This document shows positions 23,363 through 31,781 of a DNA stretch of 43,869 bases, piece by piece. A program made the position numbers and the translations under genes. The notes below the pieces were generated by a model. It did no database searches. It was given only the letters and a program-made list of their open reading frames with translations, and was not told the origin of the DNA. The stretch is from BP-133 sp040756995 (GTDB lineage Bacteria > Actinomycetota > Acidimicrobiia > IMCC26256 > BP-133): NCBI GenBank assembly GCA_040756995.1, contig JBFLYK010000053.1, positions 1 to 43,869 on the forward strand, given 5' to 3'. Numbering within the stretch: position 1 is the stretch's first letter; every line of letters begins with the position of its first letter.

Positions 23363-24139
23363 CTACCAGTATGGTTCGAGAGGAACCACGGCGGTGATCC
23401 AGATCCGGCCCGCCTGGTCCTCTACCCATTCGAGGTCTTGGGGTCCACCGAAAAGAGCAGCGGCCCGCGCTGCCAGGTCGGTCAGCCGACAACCCAGCTC
23501 AGCGTGACCCATGCCAGCCAGGCCAGGCTCGGGTGAGCCGGAACCCGGCACAGAGCGCCAGTCAAACCTCCCTCCGGCCCGGAGTGACGAGGTTGCCACC
23601 ACCAGAGGTGGCCCGTGGCCCGTGAAGGGGTCGGCCCCGAGGACCACCCCGGCGGCCTGAGCGGCGATCTCGGGTTGGACCAGCAACCCATGAAACCCGC
23701 CGGCATCGTCAGGGTCGGGAACAACGAGCGTCGTGACGGCGTCCCGGAAATCGCGCCAGCCCGCCAGGTTCCCGAGCCGCACCGACGGAAGGGGCCTTCG
23801 GCCTGGCTCCAACGGAGAACGTGACACCGCCACGGGCAGGATGGCGTCAGCCGAGGCCTGCCCCCAGGCCCGCCACAGGGCCTCGCCGAGGGGATCACGG
23901 CCGGGGTCGGTGGACGCGCCGGTCCGGAGTTGCTGGACCGCAGTGACGGTGAGCATCGTGGCCCACAGGACCGGCAGCCCTTCCGCCCACCCCAGTCCGA
24001 GCCGAGCGGCGGGATGCCCGACCATGCTCGGCGTCCGAGCCTCACCATCGCTCAGGGCCACGACCAGCTGGTGGGTGACCACTACGACCTCTCGACGTGA
24101 GGCACCGACGCGATCAGAGTCAAGAGCAACCACCCCCAT
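23363..24139 (-). CDS. Minimal PEP-synthase/PPDK-like ATP-grasp domain protein
   Basis: 258-aa protein resembling only the nucleotide-binding domain of phosphoenolpyruvate synthase and pyruvate phosphate dikinase. 'ILPVAVSRSPLEPG' matches the position of the family's 'PVAVRSSA' strand, 'LLVQPEIAAQAAGVVLGADP' matches the strand-turn with G-V-x-x-x-x-P, and the end 'LFGGPQDLEWVEDQAGRIWI' is the classic F-G-x-P-Q-D-I-E-W segment. The phosphohistidine swivelling domain and the PEP-binding barrel are missing. The family's Arg-Ser-Ser reads Ser-Arg-Ser. The ATG at 24139 overlaps the preceding gene by 20 bp. It may be a pseudoenzyme or a kinase-like regulator. Confidence 0.6.
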   Translation of the reverse strand: MGVVALDSDRVGASRREVVVVTHQLVVALSDGEARTPSMVGHPAARLGLGWAEGLPVLWATMLTVTAVQQLRTGASTDPGRDPLGEALWRAWGQASADAILPVAVSRSPLEPGRRPLPSVRLGNLAGWRDFRDAVTTLVVPDPDDAGGFHGLLVQPEIAAQAAGVVLGADPFTGHGPPLVVATSSLRAGGRFDWRSVPGSGSPEPGLAGMGHAELGCRLTDLAARAAALFGGPQDLEWVEDQAGRIWITAVVPLEPYW

Positions 24140-24443
24140 CGTCCCGCCTGGGCGACCAAGCGCTTTCGAGCAGGGCCGCTCCGTGGCGGGTGGCGACGAA
24201 GCAATCGAGCAACGCCACGGCTTCGGCCCACTGCGAGGAACGCTCCCCGACGTGCAAGCCCACCACGTAGCCGAGCGCGGTCGATTCGAATTCCAGATTG
24301 TGCTGCTCGCACAAGACGGCGAGGCGTTCCACTTCTTCCGGGGACACCCCCAACGTGGCGGCCCACCGCTGACATGCTCGGTAGGCTTCGACGAGGAGCC
24401 GGTATTCGGAACCCAGCGGCTCGTCCACCTCGTCCTTCGCCAT
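24120..24443 (-). CDS. Hypothetical helical protein, 107 aa
   Basis: Starts at an ATG with AGGGGGG upstream. The sequence is helical and well-composed: 'LGSEYRLLVEAYRACQRWAA', 'LGVSPEEVERLAVLCEQHNL', 'YVVGLHVGERSSQWAEAVAL'. No family recognised. It is in the same frame as the truncated phosphatase-like module upstream, with no stop between, so it may be the C-terminal domain of a 253-aa fusion beginning at 24881, or a separate product from its own start. It overlaps the ATP-grasp gene by 20 bp. Confidence 0.55.
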   Translation of the reverse strand: MAKDEVDEPLGSEYRLLVEAYRACQRWAATLGVSPEEVERLAVLCEQHNLEFESTALGYVVGLHVGERSSQWAEAVALLDCFVATRHGAALLESAWSPRRDDGGGCS

Positions 24444-24881
24444 GGCACCCCCCTGTGGCGTTCCCATCTCTGCCGACCCGTGGTAGCCGGGTCCTGGCTG
24501 CGAAGCCCTCGCTCCGCCACTTTTCGAACCGACGGCCACGCCGGCCAGAAGGGAGCGGGCCCGGTCGGACGAGTCGGCGTGGTGGCGGAGCACCTCGGCG
24601 ACCTCGGCGGCACCGGCCACCGGGATCGGGCAGTGGCGATAGGCGATGGTGCCGGAACCGCAGTAGGCCAACCAGGCGGAGCGATCCTCGTCCGGTCCGC
24701 GCAGGTCGACGAGGACCCTCAGGCCGAGCTCGTCGGGGCGGGCAAGGTCGCCAGGCCCGCAGAGACCGCCCGAAATGCGGAAGACGGCACCTCGCCGCAG
24801 GCGCCCTCCGCCCGGCAGCGCTGCTCCACCGAGATCGCTCACCACCGGACAACCGGTCCCCTCCCTCCCTGCATCGGCCAT
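24444..24881 (-). pseudogene. Truncated tyrosine-phosphatase-like module
   Basis: The ATG at 24881 is preceded by GGAGG. The protein starts like bacterial tyrosine/serine phosphatases of the 'N-x-R-D-L-G-G' type: 'VSDLGGAALPGGGRLRRGAV', 'FRISGGLCGPGDLARPDELG', 'LRVLVDLRGPDED'. The active-site loop H-C-x-x-G-x-x-R is absent; after about 110 residues the sequence runs without a stop into the 107-aa module. A deletion that fused two genes would explain this. It could still be expressed as a fusion, but phosphatase activity is not expected. Confidence 0.5.
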
Positions 24882-24982
24882 GCGGACCTCCACTCCTGGC
24901 GACACACCGGTTCCGAGGCCGGGGCGTCTCGGTTCGGGCGTTGCGCCGACCAACGGTACAGCGCGCCGTCAGCTTGGACATC

Positions 24983-25005
24983 GAGTCTAGACTCTAAAAT
25001 TCAAG
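24983..25005. promoter_or_regulatory. Operator-like palindrome GAGTCTAGACTC plus degenerate half-site
   Basis: GAGTCTAGACTC (24983-24994) is a perfect 12-bp palindrome sharing GTCTAGA with the dyad at 23160. AATTCAAG follows, which resembles the TTCAAAC arm at 6965 but with the wrong spacing. It lies about 100 bp upstream of the ATG at 24881. It may be bound by the second TetR regulator, less certainly than the perfect dyad. Confidence 0.4.
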
Positions 25006-25406
25006 CCGCTGCTCCCGCCGGAGAGGAACATGGTGGTGGATGATGGGAACACTGCTGGCCACCGCCATTGATGACCTTCCCCTCGGTATCGAGCGGGTGG
25101 GGCCGCCTGTTCCTTTCCGGTCGGGCCGGTGAACTACCTGCTGTTAGGCGAAACTCGGCGCTCCGGTCCGGCTCGGCTGCGCCGTTCCGGTTCCACGGTT
25201 CCCGACCAGCGATGAGGCTGGCCGACGTAGGAGGCCACGACGGCGGGGTCATGGACGACGCCTGGGCTGTGCGATGCTTGCACGGGCACAGCCGGTACGA
25301 GAAGCGAGGGGATTGGCCCGACGCCCACGGAAGTGTTGGGCGTGTGGCACGGGGTGATCGTTGCGGGAATCGATGCTGGTCCTGGGGAGGTGAAGACAGG
25401 TCCGCC

Positions 25407-25823
25407 ATGGGGCTGCGGCGTCGGGGTGTTCCGGTGAGCTCCCGGGTGTTCACCGTCGTCGACCTGTCGGCGGCCAGGGCGGCGGAGGCCCTCGAGCTGT
25501 GGGCCGCCATGGCCCTGGACGTGTCCGGGTCTGGCCGGTGGGTGGTGCCCGCCGGCCCGGGCGAGCTGCACCTGTCCCGTCTGGTCCGGCCCGCCGCCCC
25601 GGCCCCCGGCAGCGGGCGGCGGCTGAAAGTGGAAGGCCGACTGGTGCGGCGGTGGGTGCGGATCCCGGCCGACGTCGAGGTGTGGGAGTGGTGCTGCCAC
25701 CGCGGCCAGCTGGCATTGTGCAGCCCGCCGGCGCTGTCCCGACCCCGCTGGTATCTCCCCGCCGCCATCGCCGCCCTGCGCGTCCTGCATGACGAGGTCA
25801 TCGCCTGGGCCGGCGCCGCCTGA
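25407..25823 (+). CDS. Hypothetical protein, 138 aa
   Basis: No family recognised. 'VFTVVDLSAARAAEALELWA', 'GRWVVPAGPGELHLSRLVRP', 'RLVRRWVRIPADVEVWEWCC' and 'PRWYLPAAIAALRVLHDEVI' have ordinary coding composition with many Trp residues. The start is the ATG at 25407 or the GTG at 25434. The frame is open farther upstream (from 25068) but the translation there is not convincing. Confidence 0.5.
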   Translation: MGLRRRGVPVSSRVFTVVDLSAARAAEALELWAAMALDVSGSGRWVVPAGPGELHLSRLVRPAAPAPGSGRRLKVEGRLVRRWVRIPADVEVWEWCCHRGQLALCSPPALSRPRWYLPAAIAALRVLHDEVIAWAGAA

Positions 25824-25957
25824 CACGCCGCCACTGGCAGACGCGACACCAACGTACGCCGGCGGGTCGTCGACAGTCGTCAAGGTTGCCGGCGACACCG
25901 CTCGTCACGGCTCTGCCCTGTTCGCCGAGACGCGTCGGGTGGCCATGCCCCGCCGGG

Positions 25958-26761
25958 CTACGGCTTGTGGCCGACGGCCACGAACAGGGGCAGACCGAGG
26001 AAGAACGCGTTGGAGGAGTCGGCGTAATCGAGTTCCCATCGCCACTGATCGATCGCGGTGCCTACGATGCCGCAGTCGGCCATCTAGGCGGCATGGGCGT
26101 CGATGAGCGGCGCGACGACCCGGTAGGGAACCTGGAGGATCCTGGAGCGGGCCTCGACGTCAACGAGACCGGCTTCGCTGAGCAGCCGGCGCAGCTGAGG
26201 ACCGATGTTGGGGTGGCGGACCGCGCCGATGAGTGACGCGGCAAAGACATCGGTCATGACCCGGTCGGGATGATCGATCATCAAGCTGTCGGCGTTGACG
26301 TCGATGACGCCGATCCGCCCGCCGGGCCGGACGACGCGCACCATTTCGGCCAGGACGGCCCGGGGATCCGGAACGTGGGCGAGGAGACGTTCGGCGCGGC
26401 AGGCGCCGAACGTGCCGGTGTCGAAACGCAGCTGCCGGGCGTCGCCGACCTCGAAGGTGGCGGGGAGACCGCTGGCCGCCTGCCGTCGGATGGCCTCGTC
26501 GATGACGACACGACTCCGGTCCACCCCGACCGCCTCCCCACCGGGTCGCAGCCGGCGGGCCAGGTCGCGGGTGGCATCGCCCGGGCCGCAGCCCAGATCC
26601 AGGACACGGTCCCCGGGACCGATGGCCAGGGCGGCCAGCAGGTCCGCCCGGGCCCGGCCCATCGCCGGAGTCTCGTGCAACCGGTCGGCCAGCCCGATGA
26701 AATCGCCGGCATCGGCATCGTCGACGCTGGTGAACCGGGCAAGGTGAGATGCCCGGCTCAC
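25958..26761 (-). pseudogene. SAM-dependent methyltransferase with in-frame amber codon
   Basis: Class I methyltransferase. Motif I is 'VLDLGCGPGDATRDLA', the acidic end of strand 2 is 'AVGVDRS', and the later motifs are 'VGDARQLRFDTGTFGACRAE' and 'LRPGGRIGVIDV'. The frame reaches a TAG at 26084-26086 after 'LIDAHAA', but continues in the same frame as 'MADCGIVGTAIDQWRW', then 'FFLGLPLFVAVGHKP' and a stop at 25958-25960. That tail is the expected C-terminus of the family. So a single amber codon interrupts an otherwise intact gene. The GTG at 26761 is chosen as start; a longer frame to 26908 lacks support. The shortened protein keeps the SAM site. Confidence 0.7.
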
Positions 26762-27279
26762 GGCAGCCCTGCCCGTCGAGGACCCAGAGCCTGGTGCGAC
26801 CCACGCGAGGAGACGCCAGCCACAGGGAGGTACCACCACTCCTCCAAGGAGTCGATCACGCCCAGAGTCGGGCGGATGTGGCGGCGGCGCCCGCGTCGGC
26901 CCCCACATCCGCCGGCGGCGGCGCCACGCGGCTTCATCAACCGGATGGACGTCTCCACGTCGTCATGTCCTCTGGATGCGCAAGGCGACCGCGTCGACCG
27001 AGCCGGCGCATCGCCTCTCGACCCGGCTGTCGTTCCACCACGATTCTCCACCTCGAGTCCGGTCAGGTTCCCTCGATCCCGGGCGGGCCACCCGGCCCGT
27101 CCTGCGCTTCATCTTCTCCGGACCGAAGGCCCCTCACACCTCCGGGCGCGGCGTCACGGATCCCCGACGGTCAATCCCCCTCCGCGTGGATGTAGCCGTC
27201 CGAAGCGCCGGGACCGAACTCCACCGCCGTCGAAGCACCCGGCACCATCGGGAACCGATCGGGCTCCTCTTAGTCTTAG

Positions 27280-27291
27280 TGAACATGTTCA
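27280..27291. promoter_or_regulatory. Palindrome TGAACATGTTCA
   Basis: Perfect 12-bp palindrome in an AT-rich patch. TGAAC/GTTCA dyads are a common TetR-family operator shape. No intact regulator gene lies next to it, so it may be a leftover of a decayed operon. Confidence 0.35.
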
Positions 27292-27302
27292 GACGCCGCA
27301 TT

Positions 27303-27330
27303 CAAAACCGCGAATATTCTTGCGGTTTTG
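27303..27330. terminator. Hairpin CAAAACCGC-N10-GCGGTTTTG
   Basis: Nine-base complementary arms with an AT-rich 10-base loop. The outer part is a run of A on one arm and of T on the other, which suits a bidirectional intrinsic terminator. It lies about 80 bp beyond the MacB-permease remnant. Confidence 0.5.
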
Positions 27331-27409
27331 CGGGTCAGTGGGTCGTGAGCAGCCGGGTGTGGTGGTCGTCGGCGAACGCGGGGCGTTTGTGGGCCGGTCA
27401 GCCTCGTCT

Positions 27410-27571
27410 GCCGGTTCTCCCTGCCGCCGGGATGACGCCGCCGAGGCCGGCGAGGAGCATGGCTTCGGCGAGGAGTTGGGTGACGATGTCGCTTTGTTGG
27501 GCGCCGAGCGCTTTGCGGATGCCGATCTCTCGGGTTCATTCGGTGACGGCGACGAACACGATGTCCATCAT
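27410..27571 (-). pseudogene. MacB/FtsX-type ABC permease remnant
   Basis: Reading the minus strand from 27571 gives 'MMDIVFVAVTE', a TGA, then 'TREIGIRKALGAQQSDIVTQ' and 'LLAEAMLLAGLGGVIPAAG'. This is the signature 'VTERTREIGIRKALGA' of MacB-type permeases, with the Arg codon (CGA) changed to TGA. Everything before and after this C-terminal segment is missing, so it is a relic. Confidence 0.7.
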
Positions 27572-27902
27572 CCCGACCGGGCGCTGCACCGCTCCCCACC
27601 CGACACCACCCCGAGCCCCAACCCCGACAGCCCGGCAGTCGGCGCCTTCGCCGCCCGCGCCCGTGTCGGCGGCGCGAAGCCGACGGGTTCACCGCCGCCT
27701 ACCCTTCCTTCGTGCGGCGTACCTCCCGAATGCGCCGGCCGCACATGTATCCATTTCACGCCGCTACGGCCTCCTGTGCGCCGTTGCGCCAATGTCGAAA
27801 GGCGGTGCCGAACCGCGTTCATCCATGTATCCATGGAGCAACCAAGGAACGCCGGACCCCGGCGGGCGGGACCACCGGCACGATGATCAAGAGAGGAGCC
27901 CT

Positions 27903-28109
27903 ATGAAGCGCCTATTGGGTGTGGCCACGGCCGCTGGTCTGCTGCTGACTTCGCTCGTCGTCAGCCCCGCCGCGGCCAGCCCTGCAGAGCGAGGCACAAC
28001 GATCAGCGAGCCTGCTGCCGCCACGGACCCGGTCTGGAACGCCGTCGGCAACACGGTCGTCGAGTTTGAAAGGCTCATCGGGACGGCTGACGGCGCCCCG
28101 ACGAAGTAA
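27903..28109 (+). CDS. Small secreted protein, 68 aa
   Basis: The ATG at 27903 has GAGAGGAG upstream. A clear signal peptide, 'MKRLLGVATAAGLLLTSLVV', ends with A-A-A-S-P. The mature part is about 42 residues, with a hydrophobic helix-like segment 'DPVWNAVGNTVVEFERLIG'. No family recognised. It is probably exported to the cell surface or medium. Confidence 0.65.
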   Translation: MKRLLGVATAAGLLLTSLVVSPAAASPAERGTTISEPAAATDPVWNAVGNTVVEFERLIGTADGAPTK

Positions 28110-28533
28110 GCGGAGAAATGCTCCAGGCAATCGGGTGAACGGAGGCGGTGGCGGCGCTTTGCGAGTGCCGCCACCGCTCTCTCCGGGCTTCCGCTTGGTT
28201 CTCCCGGCCGGTGGGTCAAGCGGGGGCGGTCAGGGAACCGCGCCGCGATACGCATGGAACGTCGCAGGCGCGCTTTGCGGTCACCGACCGGCCGCCGTGT
28301 CTCCAGGCGCACTCGACGCCCTCGGCGAGCTGGTTTGGGCTGATCAAGGCGGCTACCGGCTGGACGCCTAAAAATGTTCCTAGCACACGACCGGGGGTCT
28401 CTGCCCGGGTATCTCCACCGAATCCTGAATACGGCGCCTGTGGGATTCGTCAAACCGGACGAACGGGACATTTCCGTGAATGGGGCGGCCGGCTTGGGCT
28501 GGTCGGCTGCCGAAGACGAAAGGAGTTGCAAGG
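28110..28533. other. Intergenic, no gene seen
   Basis: About 420 bases between two small secreted-protein genes. Frames present are short and of non-coding character. It must contain the promoter of the second gene. Confidence 0.5.
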
Positions 28534-28707
28534 ATGCGTTGTCACATCGCGACGCGGAGCCTGGTGGTACTGAGTGTGGCTCTGAGTTCGTTCGGGGTGG
28601 TGGCGTTGCCCGCCGGTGCGGCTTCGGCGCCGGACACCATCCGTCCCTCGGCGCTGGCATGCAGTCCTGAGCTGCCCGTCGCCGGCAAGGTCTGCACCCC
28701 GGTCTGA
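28534..28707 (+). CDS. Small secreted protein, 57 aa
   Basis: The ATG at 28534 has AAAGGAG about 10 nt upstream. A signal peptide ('MRCHIATRSLVVLSVALSSF', ending A-G-A-A-S-A) is followed by only about 26 residues with two cysteines ('LACSPELPVAGKVCTPV') that could form a disulfide. No family recognised. It resembles the previous small secreted gene in size and plan but not in sequence. Confidence 0.55.
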   Translation: MRCHIATRSLVVLSVALSSFGVVALPAGAASAPDTIRPSALACSPELPVAGKVCTPV

Positions 28708-28925
28708 TCCGTCTCCACGTTCTGGGCTGGGCGCCGGGTCGCGCATCTCCTTCCGTCTCGGGCGGCACCAGGACCAGGGACCGCGGGCAACCCGCCGGTC
28801 GGTGGCGGTGGGGCAGGGCCGGCAGTGCAGCGCACCCGGCCCTGCCTCCTCCGCTGTTGCTCCCGGGGGAGCGCTGTCCGGCTCGAAGAAGCTGAGAGCG
28901 CACCTCGGGCCAGCCCTCACCCTCT

Positions 28926-29153
28926 AACCCGCTGGCCGCGGCCGGTCTGCGCTGCGCCCAAGCCGCGTCGGACCAGCGCCTTGCTCGACTCGACCTGACC
29001 CGCACCGCCGCCCGCCTGGCCGCGACCCGCTTCGACGAGGGAACGCGGCTGCTCACCAGCGCCCTGGAGCAACTCTCCGCCCGGGAGCGGCGAACCCTGG
29101 CCGCTGCCCTGCCCGTGATGGACCGGCTCATCACCCTGCTCGACGATCGTTGA
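28926..29153 (+). pseudogene. MarR-family regulator, C-terminal remnant
   Basis: The frame ending in TGA at 29151-29153 reads 'RFDEGTRLLTSALEQLSARE', 'RRTLAAALPVMDRLITLLDD', which is the dimerisation helix of MarR regulators. No start codon and no DNA-binding winged helix precede it in this frame, so only the last third survives. Confidence 0.5.
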
Positions 29154-29218
29154 CGCGGCACTTGCTCGCGACCGGCGGACCATCGGCTCGCCGGCGCCTG
29201 ACCCGGCGCCCCGTCGGG

Positions 29219-30025
29219 TCAGCGGTCGGGGCCGGGCGGCCGCGGGGCTCCCAGCCGGCCGGAATAGGGCTCGACGGCTGCGACGTGCGTTGCGGGCTCC
29301 CGGAGCCGAGCCCGGAAGACGACCAGGAACCGGCGGCGCTCGAAGTGCTCGAGATCCAGGCCGGGAAGGTCGAGAATCCGGCGCAGCGCCCGGGGGGTGG
29401 GCAGGTAGGGCCACGCCAGGGGCACCGCCCCGAGGAGCACACCGCCAGGGCGGAGGACCCGGGCCATCTCGGGCACGGCCGCGGCCGGGCGGGGGAAGAG
29501 GTGAAGACCCAGGATGGTGACCACGGTGGCGAAGGAGCCATCCCGGAAGGGAAGGCAGTAAGCGTCGCCCCGGACGAGGCAGGCGCCGGGGTGGCGGGCG
29601 TTCGCCGTGGCCAGCATCCCCGGCGCGAGATCGACGCCGATGCTGGGGTCGGGGAGCAGCCCCAGGTACTGGCCCGTGCCGGTGGGGAGGTCGAGAACCG
29701 GCGCGGTGGGCCCCTCCCCGGCCAGCCACCGGGCCAACCCATCCCTGCCCCCCGGCACCATGAGCGGCAGGAGCCGGTGGGTCACGACAGCGTCATAGCG
29801 GCCCGCCCCCAAGGAGTAGATCCGGCCCACCAGGCGGACCAGCCGGCGGTGCCGTCCCTCCAGGCGGGCCGCGTGCGAGGACCGACCGCGGTGACGACTG
29901 TTCAGCGACGTGTCCCGCTGATCAGGCCCGTCCGCCCCGGCTGAGCGCCGCAGGCGCCGGCGACGGCCCGCTGGTCCGGCCTTCTTCGTGGGTGAACACG
30001 CTCCGGCCCAACGCGACAGTCGCAC
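29219..30025 (-). CDS. SAM-dependent methyltransferase
   Basis: Class I methyltransferase, up to 268 aa. Motif I is 'VLDLPTGTGQYLGLLPD', strand 2 'SIGVDLAPGM', then 'LVRGDAYCLPFRDGSFATVV' and 'EMARVLRPGGVLLGAVPL'. The N-terminus 'RLVRLVGRIYSLGAGRYDAV' is common in this group. The first about 45 residues from the GTG at 30025 are Arg-rich and may not be coding; the true start could be a GTG about 55 codons in. The C-terminus has a dipeptide-rich tail. The substrate is unknown. Confidence 0.7.
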   Translation of the reverse strand: MRLSRWAGACSPTKKAGPAGRRRRLRRSAGADGPDQRDTSLNSRHRGRSSHAARLEGRHRRLVRLVGRIYSLGAGRYDAVVTHRLLPLMVPGGRDGLARWLAGEGPTAPVLDLPTGTGQYLGLLPDPSIGVDLAPGMLATANARHPGACLVRGDAYCLPFRDGSFATVVTILGLHLFPRPAAAVPEMARVLRPGGVLLGAVPLAWPYLPTPRALRRILDLPGLDLEHFERRRFLVVFRARLREPATHVAAVEPYSGRLGAPRPPGPDR

Positions 30026-30513
30026 AGGATGCCTCCCGGCCTGCTCGAAACCCGCGCGGAGACGGGTTGCGTCGATCTGGTCTACTTGCTGGACGCGATC
30101 CGGTCGAGCTGGCGTTGAGTTCAGCGACCTTCAGTTGCTCGATGCCGTCGCCCCGTTCGTCGAAGTCACCCACCCGGCGGCGTCAAGATGGCGGAAGGTG
30201 CTGCCGTCCAGTGTCTGCTGGAGGCCCTCCACACAGCGGCGCTCATCCAGTCACCCGTGATCGAAGAGAGAGGTGCTCACGGTTCGGTTCCCACCGCCGC
30301 GACACGGGCACGCACGAAATACCTCCTTGTCCGCCCACGATGCGAACAGCGTTGAAATCCCAATTCCAAATCCTAATTTAATGGGTCGAACCAGGCGCCG
30401 CCGGGAAGCCGACCGCCACCACGGTGGGGGTGGGTCAACGGTGGTAGCGGCGGCAGGCCCGGCGGGTGCCGCGTGTCGTTCCTCCAGGGCGGGCGGCGAG
30501 GAGTCGGCTGACG
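30026..30513. other. Intergenic, no convincing gene
   Basis: About 490 bases. There is an unusually AT-rich patch at about 30350-30382 with TTGAAA and TAATTT elements 16 bp apart on the + strand, but no gene follows on that strand for more than 1 kb. Confidence 0.45.
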
Positions 30514-31215
30514 TCACGCGCCGCGTCTGAGGTGACGGTCGAAGAAGGCCAGGGTTCGGTTCCAGGCGTCTTCGGCTTGGGCGGGGCCGTGGGTGAATCC
30601 GCCCACCCGGCCGAGGGTGGCGACCCAGCCCTGGTGCTCGTTCATGAAGCTGTGGCTGACGTCGAGGTATTCCTTGATGTCGTGGTCGATGCCGTTGGTC
30701 TCCAGGGCCGTTCGCAGCCGGGCGGGGTGGCCGCGCAGGGTCCGGTCCTTCGCCCCGTAGCTGGCCACGATGGGGCAGGCACCGGCGAGGATGGGCTCGG
30801 CGTCCTTGGGAACGAGTCCGTAGTTGACCGAGGCGGCGGCGTAGCCTCGGGGGGCGGCCAGCAGCGCGAAGCCTCCTCCCATGCAGAAACCGACGATCCC
30901 GACCCGGCCGGTGCACTCCTCCCGGGCCGCAAGCCAACCGCGGGTGGCGTCGATGCGCTCGTGGGTGGAGCCATGCCGCCGCAGGAGATCCCGGAAGCTG
31001 GCCACGAGGCATCGGGGCGTCGACGCCCAGGAGAACAGATCGGGGGCTACGGCCAGGTAGCCGTTGGCGGCGAAGCGACCGGCGATCCGGCGGATGTCGT
31101 CGTTGAGGCCGAACGCCTCGTGGAGGACCACGACACCGGGCCACGGCCCTTCGCGATCCGGGGAGGCGAGGTGGGCGCTCAGACTCCCTGAGGGTAGCGG
31201 CACGGTCGTCTGCAT
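30514..31215 (-). CDS. Dienelactone hydrolase family protein
   Basis: 233-aa alpha/beta hydrolase of the carboxymethylenebutenolidase family. The catalytic triad is visible: Cys111 in 'VGFCMGGGF', Asp157 in 'YGAKDRTL' and His188 in 'DVSHSFMN'. 'HEAFGLNDDIRRIAGRFAAN' (about residue 32) is the family's N-terminal signature with the conserved Glu. Members hydrolyse dienelactones in aromatic degradation or related lactones/esters; no degradation genes lie nearby, so the substrate is open. Length and motifs are complete and the ATG at 31215 has the usual context. Confidence 0.9.
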   Translation of the reverse strand: MQTTVPLPSGSLSAHLASPDREGPWPGVVVLHEAFGLNDDIRRIAGRFAANGYLAVAPDLFSWASTPRCLVASFRDLLRRHGSTHERIDATRGWLAAREECTGRVGIVGFCMGGGFALLAAPRGYAAASVNYGLVPKDAEPILAGACPIVASYGAKDRTLRGHPARLRTALETNGIDHDIKEYLDVSHSFMNEHQGWVATLGRVGGFTHGPAQAEDAWNRTLAFFDRHLRRGA

Positions 31216-31781
31216 CGGTGCCGAAGCCTACGGAGACCCCACCGATCAAATCAACGCGCCGCCCGCCTGGTTCGCCGCCCGCCTGGTTCGCCGCCGCCGA
31301 ATGCGCCGCCCGGCGATCATGGCGAACGCTGCCCGGTATGGCAACGCTGATCTGCGCAAGGCGGTCAAGGACGCTGCGGGCGGCCGGGATGCCGAAGGGC
31401 GGAGGCAAGCTGAAGCGGGGGGCCCGGTTCGTGTAGCCGTTTTCAGTCCGACCTGGGGCGGCAAAGTGGGGCGAATGCCCCGCCGGGCTCGGGTGACCAT
31501 GGCGAATTGGCTCGGGTGGGCTATTGGCGGCGGCGGGTCGGCGGCCGACATTGGAGGTCAGAAGGGCGGCCGGTCGTGGCGCGCCTTGATCGTGCGTGCC
31601 GCGGGGCGGTGTTCGATGTGTTGCCGTTTGTGTTCCGGGAGGCCAGGCCGATGTTCAGCGACAGTCGCGCTGGCGGCGAGGTGCCTTCCGTCGCCGGGGC
31701 CGGCCCCGCTTCGCCGATCCCGGGGCACACGACCGCCACCGCCAAGTGCCACCGCACGGCCCGGACGGGGAGAGTGAAACG
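31216..31781. other. Intergenic, with a 16-bp tandem duplication
   Basis: About 565 bases without a convincing gene. GCCCGCCTGGTTCGCC is present twice in direct tandem at 31261-31276 and 31277-31292. The promoter of the signalling operon that starts at 31782 is expected at the right end. Confidence 0.5.

Larger units (their letters stand above)
26762..27409. other. Intergenic or eroded region
   Basis: About 650 bases without a convincing gene. Long open frames here (on +) are Arg/Pro/Ser-rich and out of register with any family. The right end has an AT-rich patch at about 27268-27330 with a palindrome and a hairpin. Confidence 0.5.

Noticed and set aside
26270..28109. Long + frames opposite the methyltransferase
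   Set aside because: They are antisense shadows of the methyltransferase and continue through the eroded stretch. Only the small secreted gene at 27903 has a ribosome site and signal peptide.
30350..30382. AT-rich promoter-like patch
   Set aside because: TTGAAA and TAATTT are well spaced on the + strand, but no + strand gene follows for more than 1 kb and the minus-strand genes start elsewhere.
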